The notes under the pieces are model-generated. The model was given only the letters and a program-made list of their open reading frames with translations, did no database searches and had not been told where the DNA came from. This document shows, piece by piece, positions 43,425-53,041 of a stretch of 64,000 nt of DNA; the stretch's first letter is position 1, and the number at the start of each line of letters is the position of its first letter. This DNA comes from Streptomyces sp. NBC_01198. GTDB taxonomy: Bacteria; Actinomycetota; Actinomycetes; Streptomycetales; Streptomycetaceae. The stretch is taken from contig NZ_CP108568.1 of the NCBI RefSeq assembly GCF_036010485.1, positions 124,001-188,000 of the forward strand, given 5' to 3'. The translations under genes were made by a program, and so were the position numbers.

Positions 43425-44450
43425 GTGGCCGAGCGTCCCGGATCCCTGCCGGTCGCCCCGTCCGGCAGTCCCGTGCCCGGCCCTGCCGACGCTCCGTCCG
43501 GGCCCGCCGGTCCCGGCGCGGCGGACTGGCGCGCGACCGGCGAGCGGATCGACACGCTGATCTCCGCGAGTTCGTCGGGCGGCGCCGTCGCGCGCGAGCG
43601 CAGCGAGGAACTGGTCAGGCTGGTCACCGACTTCTACGGCGCCGGTCTCGAACGGCTGCTCGACGTGCTGTACGAGCAGGGCCGGTTGGACGACGGCGTG
43701 CTGGCCGCGCTGGCCGCCGACGACCTGGTCGCCAGCCTGCTGCTGGTGCACGGCCTGCACCCCTACAGCGTGGAGACCAGGGTCGAGCAGGCGCTGGCGA
43801 GCGTCCGGCCGTATCTGGGCTCGCACGGCGGCGACGTGGAACTGCTCGGCGTCAGCGCCGAGGGCGCCGTCCGGCTGCGTCTGCTGGGCTCCTGCGACGG
43901 GTGCCCGTCCTCGTCGGCCACCCTCAAGCTGGCGGTGCAGGGCGCGGTCGAGGCGGCGGCGCCCGAGGTCACCGCGATCGAGGTCGAGGCAGCCGACGAG
44001 GCGGCGGCGGCCCCCGGTCCGCTGGTGCCGGTCGACGCGCTGTTCTCCCGGCTGCACGAGGCGGCGCCCGGGCAGGCCGGAGCGCCGGCGCAGGAGCCGG
44101 GCGCGTCCTGGCAACCGGTGCCGGAGCTGGCCGCCCTGGAGTCCGGGGTTGTGCTGTGCCTCGAGGTCGGCGGCGTCCCGGTGCTTGCCTGCCGGATCGG
44201 TTCCGACCTCTTCGCCTTCCTGGACGGTTGCGTCCGGTGCGAGGGGCCGATGGCGGGCGCGGTCCTCGCCCGGCGGCTGGGCGGCGCCTCGGGTGACGGG
44301 TTGCTGCGCTGCCCGGGCTGCCGTACGCACTACGACGTGCGGCGGGCCGGCGCGTGCGTGGACGTCGAGGGGCTGCACCTTGACCCGCTGCCCCTGCTGG
44401 CCGGCGGCCCGGTCGTCTCGGTCGCGGTGCCCGCCGCGGTGGCGACATGA
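43425..44450 (+). CDS. NifU-like / Rieske-like fusion accessory protein
   Basis: A 341-residue two-domain protein. Residues about 110-190 are a NifU C-terminal-type domain with Cys157/Cys160 in GSCDGCPSS, a site that carries or transfers an Fe-S cluster. Residues about 245-335 follow a Rieske ferredoxin pattern (FAFLDGCVRC...LLRCPGCRTHYDVR), but the histidine ligands appear to be replaced, leaving Cys269, Cys272, Cys296 and Cys299. Such Rieske-like proteins accompany group 1h hydrogenases and may relay electrons. GTG 43425 is 1 base after the hhyL stop; GTG 43416, overlapping hhyL, is equally possible. Confidence 0.82.
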   Translation: MAERPGSLPVAPSGSPVPGPADAPSGPAGPGAADWRATGERIDTLISASSSGGAVARERSEELVRLVTDFYGAGLERLLDVLYEQGRLDDGVLAALAADDLVASLLLVHGLHPYSVETRVEQALASVRPYLGSHGGDVELLGVSAEGAVRLRLLGSCDGCPSSSATLKLAVQGAVEAAAPEVTAIEVEAADEAAAAPGPLVPVDALFSRLHEAAPGQAGAPAQEPGASWQPVPELAALESGVVLCLEVGGVPVLACRIGSDLFAFLDGCVRCEGPMAGAVLARRLGGASGDGLLRCPGCRTHYDVRRAGACVDVEGLHLDPLPLLAGGPVVSVAVPAAVAT

Positions 44451-45109
44451 TCATCCCCGCCCGGCCGTCCTCCCCCGCCGCCTCGCTGCTGCGCATCACC
44501 CGGCGGCGGCCGCAGCCCGCGCCGGGCGAGCGCTGCGAGATGTGCGCGGAACCGGTCGGGGCCGAGCACTGGCATGTGGTGAACCTGGACGGCCGGGCGC
44601 TGATGTGCACCTGCCGGCCCTGCTACCTGCTGTTCGGCGACCAGGACGCGCGACTGCGCTACCGGGCCGTCCCCGAGCGCTACCTGTCCTTCGACGGGCT
44701 CACCCTGGACGAGCGGACCTGGGACGAGCTGCAGATCCCGGTAGGCCTCGCCTTCCTGTTCCGCAACTCCGTCCAGGAGCGCACCATCGCCTTCTATCCG
44801 GGCCCCGCGGGCGCCACCGAGTCCGAACTCCCGCTGGACGCCTGGGACAAGGTCGTCGAGGCCCACCCCGAACTCGCGGTGCTGCACCAGGACGTGGAGG
44901 CACTGCTGGTACGGCGTACCAAGGAGCCTGGCGGCGGGGACAGTTCGTGCCATCTGGTACCCATCGACGCCTGTTACGAACTCGTCGGCCGGCTGCGGAC
45001 GTTGTGGCGCGGCTTCGACGGCGGCCGGGAGGCGCACGAGGCGATGGACGGCTTCTTCGCGCAGGTCCGGCAGCGCAGCAGGCCCGCAGCCGTGGTGGGC
45101 GTCACGTGA
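44447..45109 (+). CDS. DUF5947-family hydrogenase accessory protein
   Basis: A 220-residue cytosolic protein of a family restricted to actinobacterial hydrogenase loci. A probable zinc or Fe-S site is formed by Cys30/Cys33 (RCEMCAEP), HWH (41-43) and Cys54/Cys56/Cys59 (MCTCRPC). The rest is hydrophilic with conserved aromatic residues (LTLDERTWDELQIPVGLAFLF). ATG 44447 overlaps the previous stop (ATGA). Function unknown; probably in assembly or electron relay. Confidence 0.8.
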   Translation: MIIPARPSSPAASLLRITRRRPQPAPGERCEMCAEPVGAEHWHVVNLDGRALMCTCRPCYLLFGDQDARLRYRAVPERYLSFDGLTLDERTWDELQIPVGLAFLFRNSVQERTIAFYPGPAGATESELPLDAWDKVVEAHPELAVLHQDVEALLVRRTKEPGGGDSSCHLVPIDACYELVGRLRTLWRGFDGGREAHEAMDGFFAQVRQRSRPAAVVGVT

Positions 45110-45747
45110 CCGGCCTGGGCTTCTCGGTGCTCGACATCGTCGCCGAGCCGTACACCGCCGTACCGCAGTTGACGGCGCGGCTGCGGATCACCGACGACGC
45201 AGGCGAGCGCGTGCACGCGGTCGTACTGCGCTGCCAGGTCCGGATCGAGCCGCAGCGGCGGCACTACGACGAGGCGGAACGGGACGGCCTGCGCGGCCTG
45301 TTCGGCGAGCACGACCGGTGGACCGACACCCTGCGGCCGTTCCAGTGGATGCAGTGCCACACCACCGTGCAGGGCTTCAGCGGCACTTGCGACGTCGACC
45401 TCGCGCTGCCGTGCACCTACGACTTCGACGTGGTGGGCTCGCGCTACCTGCACGCGCTGGGCAGCGGGCAGGTGCCGCTCAGCTTTCTGTTCTCCGGGAC
45501 GGTCTTCACCAGGGGCGCCGCGGGATTCGGCGTGCGCCAGGTGCCGTGGGACTGCGAGGCGCGCTACGGGATGCCGGTCGCGGTGTGGCGGCAGATGATC
45601 GCCTCGCACTACCCCAACTCCGGCTGGATCAGGCTCGATCAGGACGCGCTCGACAGCCTGGCCGACTTCCGCGCCCGGCGCGGGCTGATCAGCTGGGACG
45701 AGACGGTACGGACCCTGCTGGCCGGGAGCGGCGAGGTGGTCGTATGA
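45106..45747 (+). CDS. DUF6084-family hydrogenase accessory protein
   Basis: A 213-residue protein starting at GTG 45106 inside the previous stop. It is predicted beta-rich (LTARLRITDDAGERVHAVVLRCQVRIEPQRRHY, then LPCTYDFDVVGSRYLHAL) and ends in a helical segment (RLDQDALDSLADFRARRGL). I recognise it as the DUF6084-type protein that is consistently near group 1h hydrogenases. No catalytic motif is visible. Tight coupling on both sides suggests a structural or assembly role. Confidence 0.75.
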   Translation: MTGLGFSVLDIVAEPYTAVPQLTARLRITDDAGERVHAVVLRCQVRIEPQRRHYDEAERDGLRGLFGEHDRWTDTLRPFQWMQCHTTVQGFSGTCDVDLALPCTYDFDVVGSRYLHALGSGQVPLSFLFSGTVFTRGAAGFGVRQVPWDCEARYGMPVAVWRQMIASHYPNSGWIRLDQDALDSLADFRARRGLISWDETVRTLLAGSGEVVV

Positions 45748-47180
45748 CAGCGCTTGACGCCGAGGAGGCCGCAGCTCCCGTGGGGCTCGGCCATGTCCGT
45801 ACCGTCGCCGACGCGGTGCTCTACGAGGGCTATCTGCTCTACCCGTACCGTGCCAGCTCGCACAAGAACCAGTCGCGCTGGCAGTTCGGCGTCCTCGGGC
45901 CGCCGGCCGCGGCCCCGGACAGCTTCGCCGAGGAGCCCGGCATGGCGATGCAGTGCCTGCTCGCCGCCCCCGGGACCGCGCCGGCGACGGTCGCGATCCA
46001 CCTGAGGTTCCTCCAGTTGCAGGTCCGCGAGGTGCAGCGGCGGGCCGGCGACGGCAGCCACCAGGCGGTCCCCGCACTGACCGTGGACGGCACGTCGGTG
46101 CTCAGCTGGGACGAGGCGGTGGAGCGGGAGATCGCGCTCCCGGTACGGGAGTTGACGGCGGGCTACGACGAGCGGCACACCGTCCCCGGTGGCGCGGACG
46201 TCGAGGAGCTCACCGACGCGCGGGGCACCCGGGTCGGCCGGATCGTGCGGAGCCGCGAGGAGCTGACGGTACGGATCCGCTCTGCGGCGGAGGCCGACGG
46301 CGGCTTCGTGCGGCTGTCGGTGGCGGTGGACAACGAGCACCCGGCCGTCGCCGCGGACAAGGACGCCGCGATCCGGGCCTCCCTGATCGGCGCGCACGTC
46401 ATCGTCCAGGCCCGCGGCACCCGGTTCGTCTCGCTGCTCGACCCGCCCGCCGAGGGGGCCGACGCGGCCGCCCGCTGCCGGCAGCGGCGCTGCTGGCCGG
46501 TGCTCGCGGGTGCGAAGGGCACCACCGACACCGTGCTCGGCGCGCCGATCATCCTCTACGACCACCCGGAGGTGGCCGAGCAGAGCCCGGGCGCCCTCTT
46601 CGACTCCACCGAGATCGACGAGATCCTCACCCTGCGGATCATGACCATGACCGAGCAGGAGAAGGCCGAGGCGCGGGCCACCGATCCGCGGGCCAGGGAG
46701 ATCATCGACCGCTGCGACGCGATGTCGCCCGCGGACCTGCAACAGCTGCACGGCCTGCTGCGCGACCCGCACCCGGCCGCGCCGAAAACCGGGCACGGAC
46801 CGGACGTCCGCGACATCGAGCCGCCCACCTTCGACACCGGCGGCGCCCCCTGGTGGGATCCCGCTGCCGACGCGGCCGTCCATCCGGCGAGCGACACCGT
46901 CGTCATCGACGGGGTGGTCGTCGGCAAGGACAGCCTGGTGCGGGTGCATCCGTCCCGGCGGGCCGACGCGCAGGACATCTTCTTCGCCGGCCAGGTGGCC
47001 CGCGTCACCGCGGTCCTGTCCGACGTGGACGGCGGGACGCATGTCGCGCTGGTCCTTCTCGACGACCCGGCGGCCGACATGCACGACTGGTACGGCCGCT
47101 ACTTCTACTTCGCCCCCGACGAGCTGGAACCGCTGCCCCCGGACAGCACAGCGCACCATCGAGAGGAGAGCCCGTCATGA
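45744..47180 (+). CDS. Large hydrogenase-locus accessory protein of unknown function
   Basis: A 478-residue soluble protein. The N-terminus contains DAVLYEGYLLYPYRASSHKNQSRWQFGVLGPP, and the middle has RIIDRCDAMSPADLQQLHGLLRD-type acidic helices. The C-terminal 90 residues look like a small beta-barrel (VIDGVVVGKDSLVRVHPSRR...FFAGQVARVTAVLSDVDGGTHVALVLLDD). Homologues occur in the same position in other actinobacterial high-affinity hydrogenase loci; I know of no demonstrated function. It overlaps DUF6084 before it and the 39-aa peptide after it by 4 bases each. Confidence 0.75.
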   Translation: MTALDAEEAAAPVGLGHVRTVADAVLYEGYLLYPYRASSHKNQSRWQFGVLGPPAAAPDSFAEEPGMAMQCLLAAPGTAPATVAIHLRFLQLQVREVQRRAGDGSHQAVPALTVDGTSVLSWDEAVEREIALPVRELTAGYDERHTVPGGADVEELTDARGTRVGRIVRSREELTVRIRSAAEADGGFVRLSVAVDNEHPAVAADKDAAIRASLIGAHVIVQARGTRFVSLLDPPAEGADAAARCRQRRCWPVLAGAKGTTDTVLGAPIILYDHPEVAEQSPGALFDSTEIDEILTLRIMTMTEQEKAEARATDPRAREIIDRCDAMSPADLQQLHGLLRDPHPAAPKTGHGPDVRDIEPPTFDTGGAPWWDPAADAAVHPASDTVVIDGVVVGKDSLVRVHPSRRADAQDIFFAGQVARVTAVLSDVDGGTHVALVLLDDPAADMHDWYGRYFYFAPDELEPLPPDSTAHHREESPS

Positions 47181-47296
47181 AGACCCTGGGCAGGATCACC
47201 GCGGGGCTGGCCGCCGCCGGCGCGGTCGCGGGACTGGTCGTCGGAGTGCTGTCGATCCCCGACATCCGCCGCTATCTGCGCATCCGCTCGATGTGA
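47177..47296 (+). CDS. 39-residue membrane peptide (DUF6893-like)
   Basis: A tiny gene with ATGA overlap at its start and GTGA overlap at its end. It encodes a single predicted transmembrane helix (ITAGLAAAGAVAGLVVGVLS, 7-26) and a basic tail (DIRRYLRIRSM). The size and pattern fit DUF6893. It could anchor the cytosolic hydrogenase complex to the membrane, which otherwise lacks any membrane subunit here; that is inference. Confidence 0.75.
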   Translation: MKTLGRITAGLAAAGAVAGLVVGVLSIPDIRRYLRIRSM

Positions 47297-47829
47297 CCGG
47301 CGTGGGCGGGGGCGTGCTCGTGGCGGGCATCGGCAATCTCTTCCTCGGCGACGACGGCTTCGGCCCCGAGGTCGTCAGGCGCCTCGCCGAGGCCGGCGCC
47401 GTGCCGCCGCATGTCCGGGCCGTCGACTACGGCATCCGCGGCATGCACCTGGCCTACGACCTCCTCGACGGCTACGAGGCGCTGGTGCTCGTCGACGCCT
47501 GCGCCGGCCAGGGGCCGCCGGGCACCGTCACCGTGCTCGAAGTCGGCGCCGCCGACCTGGGCGCCGGGGAGTTCGACGCGCACGGGATGGACCCGGTGGC
47601 GGTGCTCGGCAGCCTGGAGGCGCTGGGCGGCACGCTGCCCGCCACGTATGTCGTCGGCTGCGTACCGGCCGGCGTCGAGGAGGGGATCGGGCTCAGCCCG
47701 GCCGTCGCGGCCGCGGTGCCCGAGGCGCTCGCGTCCGTGCACGCGCTGCTCGCGCGGCTGGACCGCCGCGCCGGAGGCGTCGGCGGGGCCGACGCCGAGA
47801 CCGACACCATGAAGCCCGGGAGGCTGTGA
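47293..47829 (+). CDS. Hydrogenase maturation endopeptidase
   Basis: A 178-residue HyaD/HybD-type protease. GIGNLFLGDDGFG (12-24) carries the first acidic nickel ligand, ALVLVDACAG the second, and DAHGMDPV the histidine. It checks for nickel and clips the C-terminal tail of the large subunit after His575 of HhyL. GTG 47293 lies inside the stop of the 39-aa gene. It is followed directly by the hypCF fusion. Confidence 0.92.
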   Translation: MTGVGGGVLVAGIGNLFLGDDGFGPEVVRRLAEAGAVPPHVRAVDYGIRGMHLAYDLLDGYEALVLVDACAGQGPPGTVTVLEVGAADLGAGEFDAHGMDPVAVLGSLEALGGTLPATYVVGCVPAGVEEGIGLSPAVAAAVPEALASVHALLARLDRRAGGVGGADAETDTMKPGRL

Positions 47830-47830
47830 G

Positions 47831-50428
47831 ATGTGCCTGGGCATTCCCGGCCGGGTCGTGGAGATCGTCGACGGTTACGCCGGTCAGCTCGCGCTGGTCG
47901 ACGTCGAGGGAGCGCGGCGCCGGGTCAACATCGGCATGCTGGAGGCGCCGCCGGCCCACGGCGACTGGGTCCTGCTGCACATGGGTTTCGCGCTGGAGGT
48001 CATCGACCGGGCCAAGGCCGCGCAGGCCATGTCCGGCCTGGAGATGATGGGGCGCGGGCAGCAGGGCCTGATCCGCCGGCGCTTCGAGGTGCACGGCGTC
48101 GTCCAGGGTGTCGGCTTCCGGCCCTTCGTCTACGTCACGGCCTGCGAACTGGCGCTCGCCGGCCGGGTGGCGAACACCGCGGCCGGTGTGGTCGCCGAGG
48201 TCGAGGGCGACGCCCCGGCGGTCGCGGAGTTCGGCCGGCGGCTGCGTACGGACCCGCCGCCGCTGGCGCTGGTGGAGTCGGTGACCGAGTCCGAGCAGGA
48301 GGTGCGGGGCGGCACCGGATTCAGCATCGACACCTCCGGCGGGGAAGCCGCGGCCGGCGGTTCGCGCACGATGGTCTCCCCCGACGTCGCCACCTGCCAG
48401 GCGTGCCTGGCGGAGATGTGCGACCCGGCGGACCGCCGCTACCGCCACCCGTTCATCACCTGCACCCACTGCGGGCCGCGTTTCACCATCGTCACCGGCA
48501 CGCCCTACGACCGGGCGGCGACCACGATGGCGGACTTCGCCATGTGCGAGGCCTGCCGGGGCGAGTACGAGGACCCCGCCGACCGCCGCTTCCACGCCCA
48601 GCCCATCGCCTGCCCGGCCTGCGGTCCGCAGCTGGAACTGGTCGGCAAGGACGGCGCTCCCGCGCTGAGCGGCGAGGACGGGCTGCGCGCCGCCCGCGTC
48701 CTGCTCGCCGACGGCCGGATCCTGGCGGTCAAGGGCCTCGGCGGCTACCACCTGGTGTGCGACGCCCGCGACGTGGCCGCCGTCGCGGAACTGCGGCGCC
48801 GCAAGCAGCGCGGCGGCAAGCCGTTCGCCGTGATGGCGCGCGACCTGGACGTCGCCCGCGGCCTGGTGGCGATGTCCCAGGACGAGGAGCAACTGCTCAC
48901 CGGCGTCCGCCGCCCGATCGTGCTGCTCGCCCGGCGGGAGGCCGATCCGGCGCAGGCCGGCGTCGCGGGGGTGTGCGCCGCCGTCGCGCCGGGCGCTCCC
49001 GACCTGGGGGTGATGCTGCCCTACACGCCGCTGCACGTGCTGCTGTTCGGGATCGGGGACGACACGCCGGGCCCCGACGTGCTGGTCATGACGTCGGGGA
49101 ATCTGTCGGGTGAGCCGATCGTGACCGAGGACGGGCGGGCGCTGGCGGAGCTGGCGCCGCTGGTCGACGGCTGGCTGCGGCACGACCGGCGCATCCACGT
49201 ACCGTGCGACGACTCGGTCAGCCGGTTCGTGGCGGGCGCCGAGCTGCCGGTGCGCAGGTCGCGCGGATACGCGCCGCTGCCGCTCGCGCTGCCCTTCGAC
49301 GTACCACCGGCACTGGCGGTCGGGGCGGACCTGAAGAACACCTGCGCCCTCGGGCAGGGCCGTTACGCCTGGGTCAGCCAGCACGTCGGCGACATGGACG
49401 ACCTGTCCACCGTGCAGGCGCTCACCGCGACCGCGGCCCATCTTGAGGCGCTGACCGGGGCCGCACCGCGGCGGCTCGTCGCGGACACGCACCCCGGCTA
49501 CCGGTCGGGCGACTGGGCGCGCGACCACGCGCGGGGGCGCCCGGTGCGTACCGTCCAGCACCACCACGCGCACATCGCCTCCGTGATGGGCGAGCACGGG
49601 CTCGGCCTCGGCGAGGAGGTGATCGGCATCGCCTTCGACGGCACCGGTCACGGCACCGACGGCGCCGCCTGGGGCGGTGAGGCGCTGCTCGCCGGCTACG
49701 GCTCCTTCCGCAGGGCGGCGCACCTGCGGTACGTGCCGCTGGCGGGCGGCGACGCGAGCGTGCTGCGGCCCTACCGGATGGCGCTGGCGCACCTCTGGGC
49801 CGCCGGTGTCGCGCTGGAGGACGACCTGCTGCCGGTGCGGGCCTGCCGTCCCTGGGAGCGGGCGGTGCTGCTGCACCAGTTCACCACCGGATTCGGCTGC
49901 GTGCCCACCTCCAGCATGGGGCGGCTCTTCGACGCGGTCGCCGCGCTGATCGGCGTACGCCAGGAGGTCGACTACGAGGCCGAGGCGGCCGTCGGCCTCG
50001 AAGGCCTGGCCAGGACCGCGGGGCCGCCGCCTGCCGGATCCGCCGACCGCTACGCGTTCGACGTCCGGGCCCCCGCGGATCCGAACGCCGCGGATCCCGC
50101 CGCCGCGGAGCCCGCCGTCGCGGACGCGGCGCCGGTGATCCGCGCGGTGGTGCGCGACGTGCGGGCGAACGTGCCGCCCGAGCGGATCGCCGCGGACTTC
50201 CACGCCTGCGTGGCCGCGCTCGTCGCCGACCTCGCCGACCACTGCCGGACACGGTCCGGCCTGCAGCGGGTCGCCCTGGGAGGTGGGGTGTTCCAGAACG
50301 CCGTACTGCTGGAGGCCACGCAACACGCCCTCAACGCGAGGGAGTTCACCGTCCTGCGGCCGAGGCTGCTGCCGCCCAACGACGGAGGCATCGCCTTCGG
50401 CCAGCTCCTGATCGCGGCCTCGGACTGA
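47831..50428 (+). CDS. hypF: HypC-HypF fusion: carbamoyltransferase with N-terminal HypC domain
   Basis: An 865-residue fusion. Residues 1-75 are HypC-like (MCLGIPGRVVEIVDG, with the essential Cys2). HypF follows: acylphosphatase domain from about 81 (FEVHGVVQGVGFRPFVY), two C2-X18-C2 zinc fingers (CQACLAEM...CTHC and CEACRGEY...CPAC), a YrdC-type domain (LAVKGLGGYHLVCDA), and a Kae1-like carbamoyltransferase domain (VQHHHAHIASVM, IAFDGTGHGTDG). HypF makes the carbamoyl donor for cyanide ligands and passes it to HypE. Usual HypF length is about 750, so the extra residues equal one HypC. The start is 1 base after the protease stop. Confidence 0.93.
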   Translation: MCLGIPGRVVEIVDGYAGQLALVDVEGARRRVNIGMLEAPPAHGDWVLLHMGFALEVIDRAKAAQAMSGLEMMGRGQQGLIRRRFEVHGVVQGVGFRPFVYVTACELALAGRVANTAAGVVAEVEGDAPAVAEFGRRLRTDPPPLALVESVTESEQEVRGGTGFSIDTSGGEAAAGGSRTMVSPDVATCQACLAEMCDPADRRYRHPFITCTHCGPRFTIVTGTPYDRAATTMADFAMCEACRGEYEDPADRRFHAQPIACPACGPQLELVGKDGAPALSGEDGLRAARVLLADGRILAVKGLGGYHLVCDARDVAAVAELRRRKQRGGKPFAVMARDLDVARGLVAMSQDEEQLLTGVRRPIVLLARREADPAQAGVAGVCAAVAPGAPDLGVMLPYTPLHVLLFGIGDDTPGPDVLVMTSGNLSGEPIVTEDGRALAELAPLVDGWLRHDRRIHVPCDDSVSRFVAGAELPVRRSRGYAPLPLALPFDVPPALAVGADLKNTCALGQGRYAWVSQHVGDMDDLSTVQALTATAAHLEALTGAAPRRLVADTHPGYRSGDWARDHARGRPVRTVQHHHAHIASVMGEHGLGLGEEVIGIAFDGTGHGTDGAAWGGEALLAGYGSFRRAAHLRYVPLAGGDASVLRPYRMALAHLWAAGVALEDDLLPVRACRPWERAVLLHQFTTGFGCVPTSSMGRLFDAVAALIGVRQEVDYEAEAAVGLEGLARTAGPPPAGSADRYAFDVRAPADPNAADPAAAEPAVADAAPVIRAVVRDVRANVPPERIAADFHACVAALVADLADHCRTRSGLQRVALGGGVFQNAVLLEATQHALNAREFTVLRPRLLPPNDGGIAFGQLLIAASD

Positions 50429-50505
50429 CGCCTCAGCCCGCAGGGCCCGCCCATCACCGCGGAGCTGCCTCGGAGCAGCACCGCAAGACGAAGAGAAGAG
50501 AAGCC

Positions 50506-50841
50506 ATGTGTCTGGCAGTTCCCGGGCGCATCCTCAGCACCACCGAGGCCGACGGCACCGTGATGGCGGACGTCGACTTCGGCGGGGTGCGCAAAGAGGT
50601 GTGCCTGCAGTACATCCCCGACGCCGCGGTGGGTGAATACGTCGTGGTCCACGTGGGGTTCGCGATCCAGCGGCTCGACGAGGCGTCGGCCCTGGAGACG
50701 CTCGCCAACTTCGACAGACTCGGCATCCTCGCCGAGGAGTTCGGCGACGGGTTCGCCATCGCCGCCCAGCACAAGGACGTGTCGGACGTGCCGGGGGCAG
50801 CGACTGTCCCGGGCGGCGTCCGCGAAGGAGCAGGCTCGTGA
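50506..50841 (+). CDS. hypC: Hydrogenase assembly chaperone HypC
   Basis: A 111-residue HypC with the N-terminal [10 protein letters not shown] (essential Cys2) and the beta-barrel pattern [37 protein letters not shown]. It is longer than usual (about 75-90 aa) owing to a C-terminal extension ([19 protein letters not shown]). With HypD it carries the Fe(CN)2CO unit to HhyL. AGAAGAGAAG precedes the ATG. This is a second HypC in addition to the domain fused to HypF. Confidence 0.93.
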   Translation: MCLAVPGRILSTTEADGTVMADVDFGGVRKEVCLQYIPDAAVGEYVVVHVGFAIQRLDEASALETLANFDRLGILAEEFGDGFAIAAQHKDVSDVPGAATVPGGVREGAGS

Positions 50842-51941
50842 AATACCTCGACGAATTCAGCGACCCCGGCCTGGCCGAGAAGCTGCTCGACCAGATCCAC
50901 GCGGCCGCCACCAGGCCCTGGGCGATGATGGAGGTCTGCGGCGGCCAGACGCACTCGATCATCCGGCACGGCATCGACCAACTCCTGCCCGACGGCATCG
51001 AGATGATCCACGGCCCCGGCTGCCCGGTGTGCGTGACGCCGCTGGAGATCATCGACCGGGCGCTGGCCATCGCCGGCCGCCCCGGGGTGATCTTCTGCTC
51101 CTTCGGCGACATGCTGCGGGTCCCGGGCAGCACCCAGGATCTCTTCTCCGTCAAGAGCGCGGGCGGTGACGTGCGGGTGGTGTACTCGCCGCTCGACGCA
51201 CTCAAGCTCGCCCGGCAGAATCCCGACAAGGAGGTCGTCTTCTTCGGGATCGGCTTCGAGACCACCGCGCCCGCCAACGCCATGACGGTCTACCAGGCCA
51301 GGCGGATGGGCGTGGCGAACTTCTCGCTGCTGGTCTCCCACGTCCTGGTCCCGCCGGCGATGGCCGCCATCATGGAGTCCCCCACCTGCCGGGTGCAGGC
51401 CTTCCTCGCCGCCGGCCATGTGTGCAGCGTGATGGGCACCGCGCAGTACCCGCCGCTGGCGGAGAAGTACCGGGTCCCCATCGTGGTCACGGGTTTCGAG
51501 CCGCTGGACATCCTGGAGGGGATCCGCCGCACGGTGCTGCAACTGGAGCAGGGGCGGCACGAGGTGGAGAACGCGTATCCGCGTGCCGTGCGCGACGAGG
51601 GCAACCTGCCGGCGATGGAGATGCTGCGGGACGTCTTCGAGGTGACCGACCGGACCTGGCGCGGGATCGGGACGATCCCGCGCAGCGGCTGGCAACTGTC
51701 CGAGAAATACCGCGACTTCGACGCCGAGCAGCGTTTCGGCGTCACCGGTATCCGTACCGCCGAGTCGTCGCTGTGCCGGTCGGGCGAAGTGCTCCAGGGC
51801 CTGATCAAGCCGCACGAATGCGCCGCCTTCGGCAAGGAGTGCACGCCCCGCAATCCGCTGGGCGCCACCATGGTGTCCTCCGAGGGCGCGTGCGCCGCCT
51901 ACCACACCTACCGCCCGCTCGAAATGGTCGATGCCCGGTGA
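50838..51941 (+). CDS. hypD: Hydrogenase formation protein HypD
   Basis: A 367-residue iron-sulfur scaffold on which the Fe(CN)2CO group is built. Conserved cysteines are in [10 protein letters not shown] (Cys34) and [11 protein letters not shown] (Cys62, Cys65), and a C-terminal group binds the 4Fe-4S cluster ([33 protein letters not shown]). GTG 50838 overlaps the hypC stop by 4 bases. The length is standard. Confidence 0.95.
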   Translation: MKYLDEFSDPGLAEKLLDQIHAAATRPWAMMEVCGGQTHSIIRHGIDQLLPDGIEMIHGPGCPVCVTPLEIIDRALAIAGRPGVIFCSFGDMLRVPGSTQDLFSVKSAGGDVRVVYSPLDALKLARQNPDKEVVFFGIGFETTAPANAMTVYQARRMGVANFSLLVSHVLVPPAMAAIMESPTCRVQAFLAAGHVCSVMGTAQYPPLAEKYRVPIVVTGFEPLDILEGIRRTVLQLEQGRHEVENAYPRAVRDEGNLPAMEMLRDVFEVTDRTWRGIGTIPRSGWQLSEKYRDFDAEQRFGVTGIRTAESSLCRSGEVLQGLIKPHECAAFGKECTPRNPLGATMVSSEGACAAYHTYRPLEMVDAR

Positions 51942-53041
51942 CCGACGCGATGCAGAAAGACGTGGCACGGCCGGCCGAACTGCCGGTCGCCGAGCTCGAC
52001 TTCGACAGCTGGGTGTGTCCGGTGCCGCTGCGGGAGACGCCTGCTGTCGTGATGGGACACGGCGGCGGCGGGGCGATGTCGGCGGAACTGGTCGAGCATC
52101 TCTTCCTGCCCGCCTACGCCGACGCCGCCACCGCGGACCTCGGCGACTCGGCCGTCCTCAGCGTCGGCGGGGCGCGGCTCGCCTTCTCCACCGACTCCTA
52201 CGTGGTCAAGCCGATGTTCTTCCCCGGCGGCTCGATCGGCGACCTCGCGGTGAACGGCACGGTCAACGACCTGGCGATGTCCGGCGCGACGCCGCTGTTC
52301 CTGTCGACCGCCTTCATCCTCCAGGAGGGCACGCGGCTCGACGAACTCGGCAGTATCGCCCAGGCGATGGGGGCGGCGGCCCGGGCGGCGGGCGTCCGGC
52401 TGGTGACCGGCGACACCAAGGTCGTGGAGCGCGCCAGCGGCGACGGCGTCTACATCAACACCTCCGGTATCGGGCTGATCCCGGACGGCGTCGACATCGG
52501 TCCGCGCCGCGCGCGGCCGGGCGACGCCGTCATCGTCAGCGGCGACATCGGGGTGCACGGGGTGGCGGTGATGAGCTGCCGGGAGGGTCTGGAGTTCGGC
52601 ACCGCCGTCGAGAGCGACAGCGCGCCGCTGCACGGCCTCGTCGCCGGCATGATCGCGACGGGCGCGGACCTGCATGTGCTGCGGGACCCGACGCGGGGCG
52701 GGGTCGCGGCGTCGCTCAACGAGATCGCCCGGGCCTCGTCGGTGGGGATCGACCTGGTCGAGCGGGAGTTGCCGATCCCGCAGACCGTGGCCGACGCGTG
52801 CAGCCTGCTGGGGCTCGACCCGCTCCAGGTCGCCAACGAGGGCAAGCTGCTGGCGATCGTGCCGGCCGAATCCGCCGACCAGGTGCTTGCGGCCGTCCGG
52901 GCCCACCCGCTGGGGCGCGCCGCCCGCCGGATCGGCACCTGCGTGCCGGAGCACCCGGGCATGGTGGTCGCCAGGACCGGCCTGGGCGCCACCCGGGTGG
53001 TGGGGCTGCCGGTCGGCGAACAACTCCCGAGGATCTGCTGA
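51938..53041 (+). CDS. hypE: Hydrogenase maturation protein HypE
   Basis: A 367-residue HypE of the PurM/AIRS ATPase fold. It turns the carbamoyl group on its C-terminal cysteine into thiocyanate; that cysteine is the last residue (PRIC, Cys367). [48 protein letters not shown] and [17 protein letters not shown] are characteristic. GTG 51938 is inside the hypD stop; ATG 51950 is a possible later start. Confidence 0.95.
   Translation: MTDAMQKDVARPAELPVAELDFDSWVCPVPLRETPAVVMGHGGGGAMSAELVEHLFLPAYADAATADLGDSAVLSVGGARLAFSTDSYVVKPMFFPGGSIGDLAVNGTVNDLAMSGATPLFLSTAFILQEGTRLDELGSIAQAMGAAARAAGVRLVTGDTKVVERASGDGVYINTSGIGLIPDGVDIGPRRARPGDAVIVSGDIGVHGVAVMSCREGLEFGTAVESDSAPLHGLVAGMIATGADLHVLRDPTRGGVAASLNEIARASSVGIDLVERELPIPQTVADACSLLGLDPLQVANEGKLLAIVPAESADQVLAAVRAHPLGRAARRIGTCVPEHPGMVVARTGLGATRVVGLPVGEQLPRIC

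Noticed and set aside
41165..43627. Long minus-strand open frame opposite hhyL
   Set aside because: It mirrors the plus-strand hydrogenase genes; the long frame is an artefact of high third-position GC and its translation has no family resemblance.
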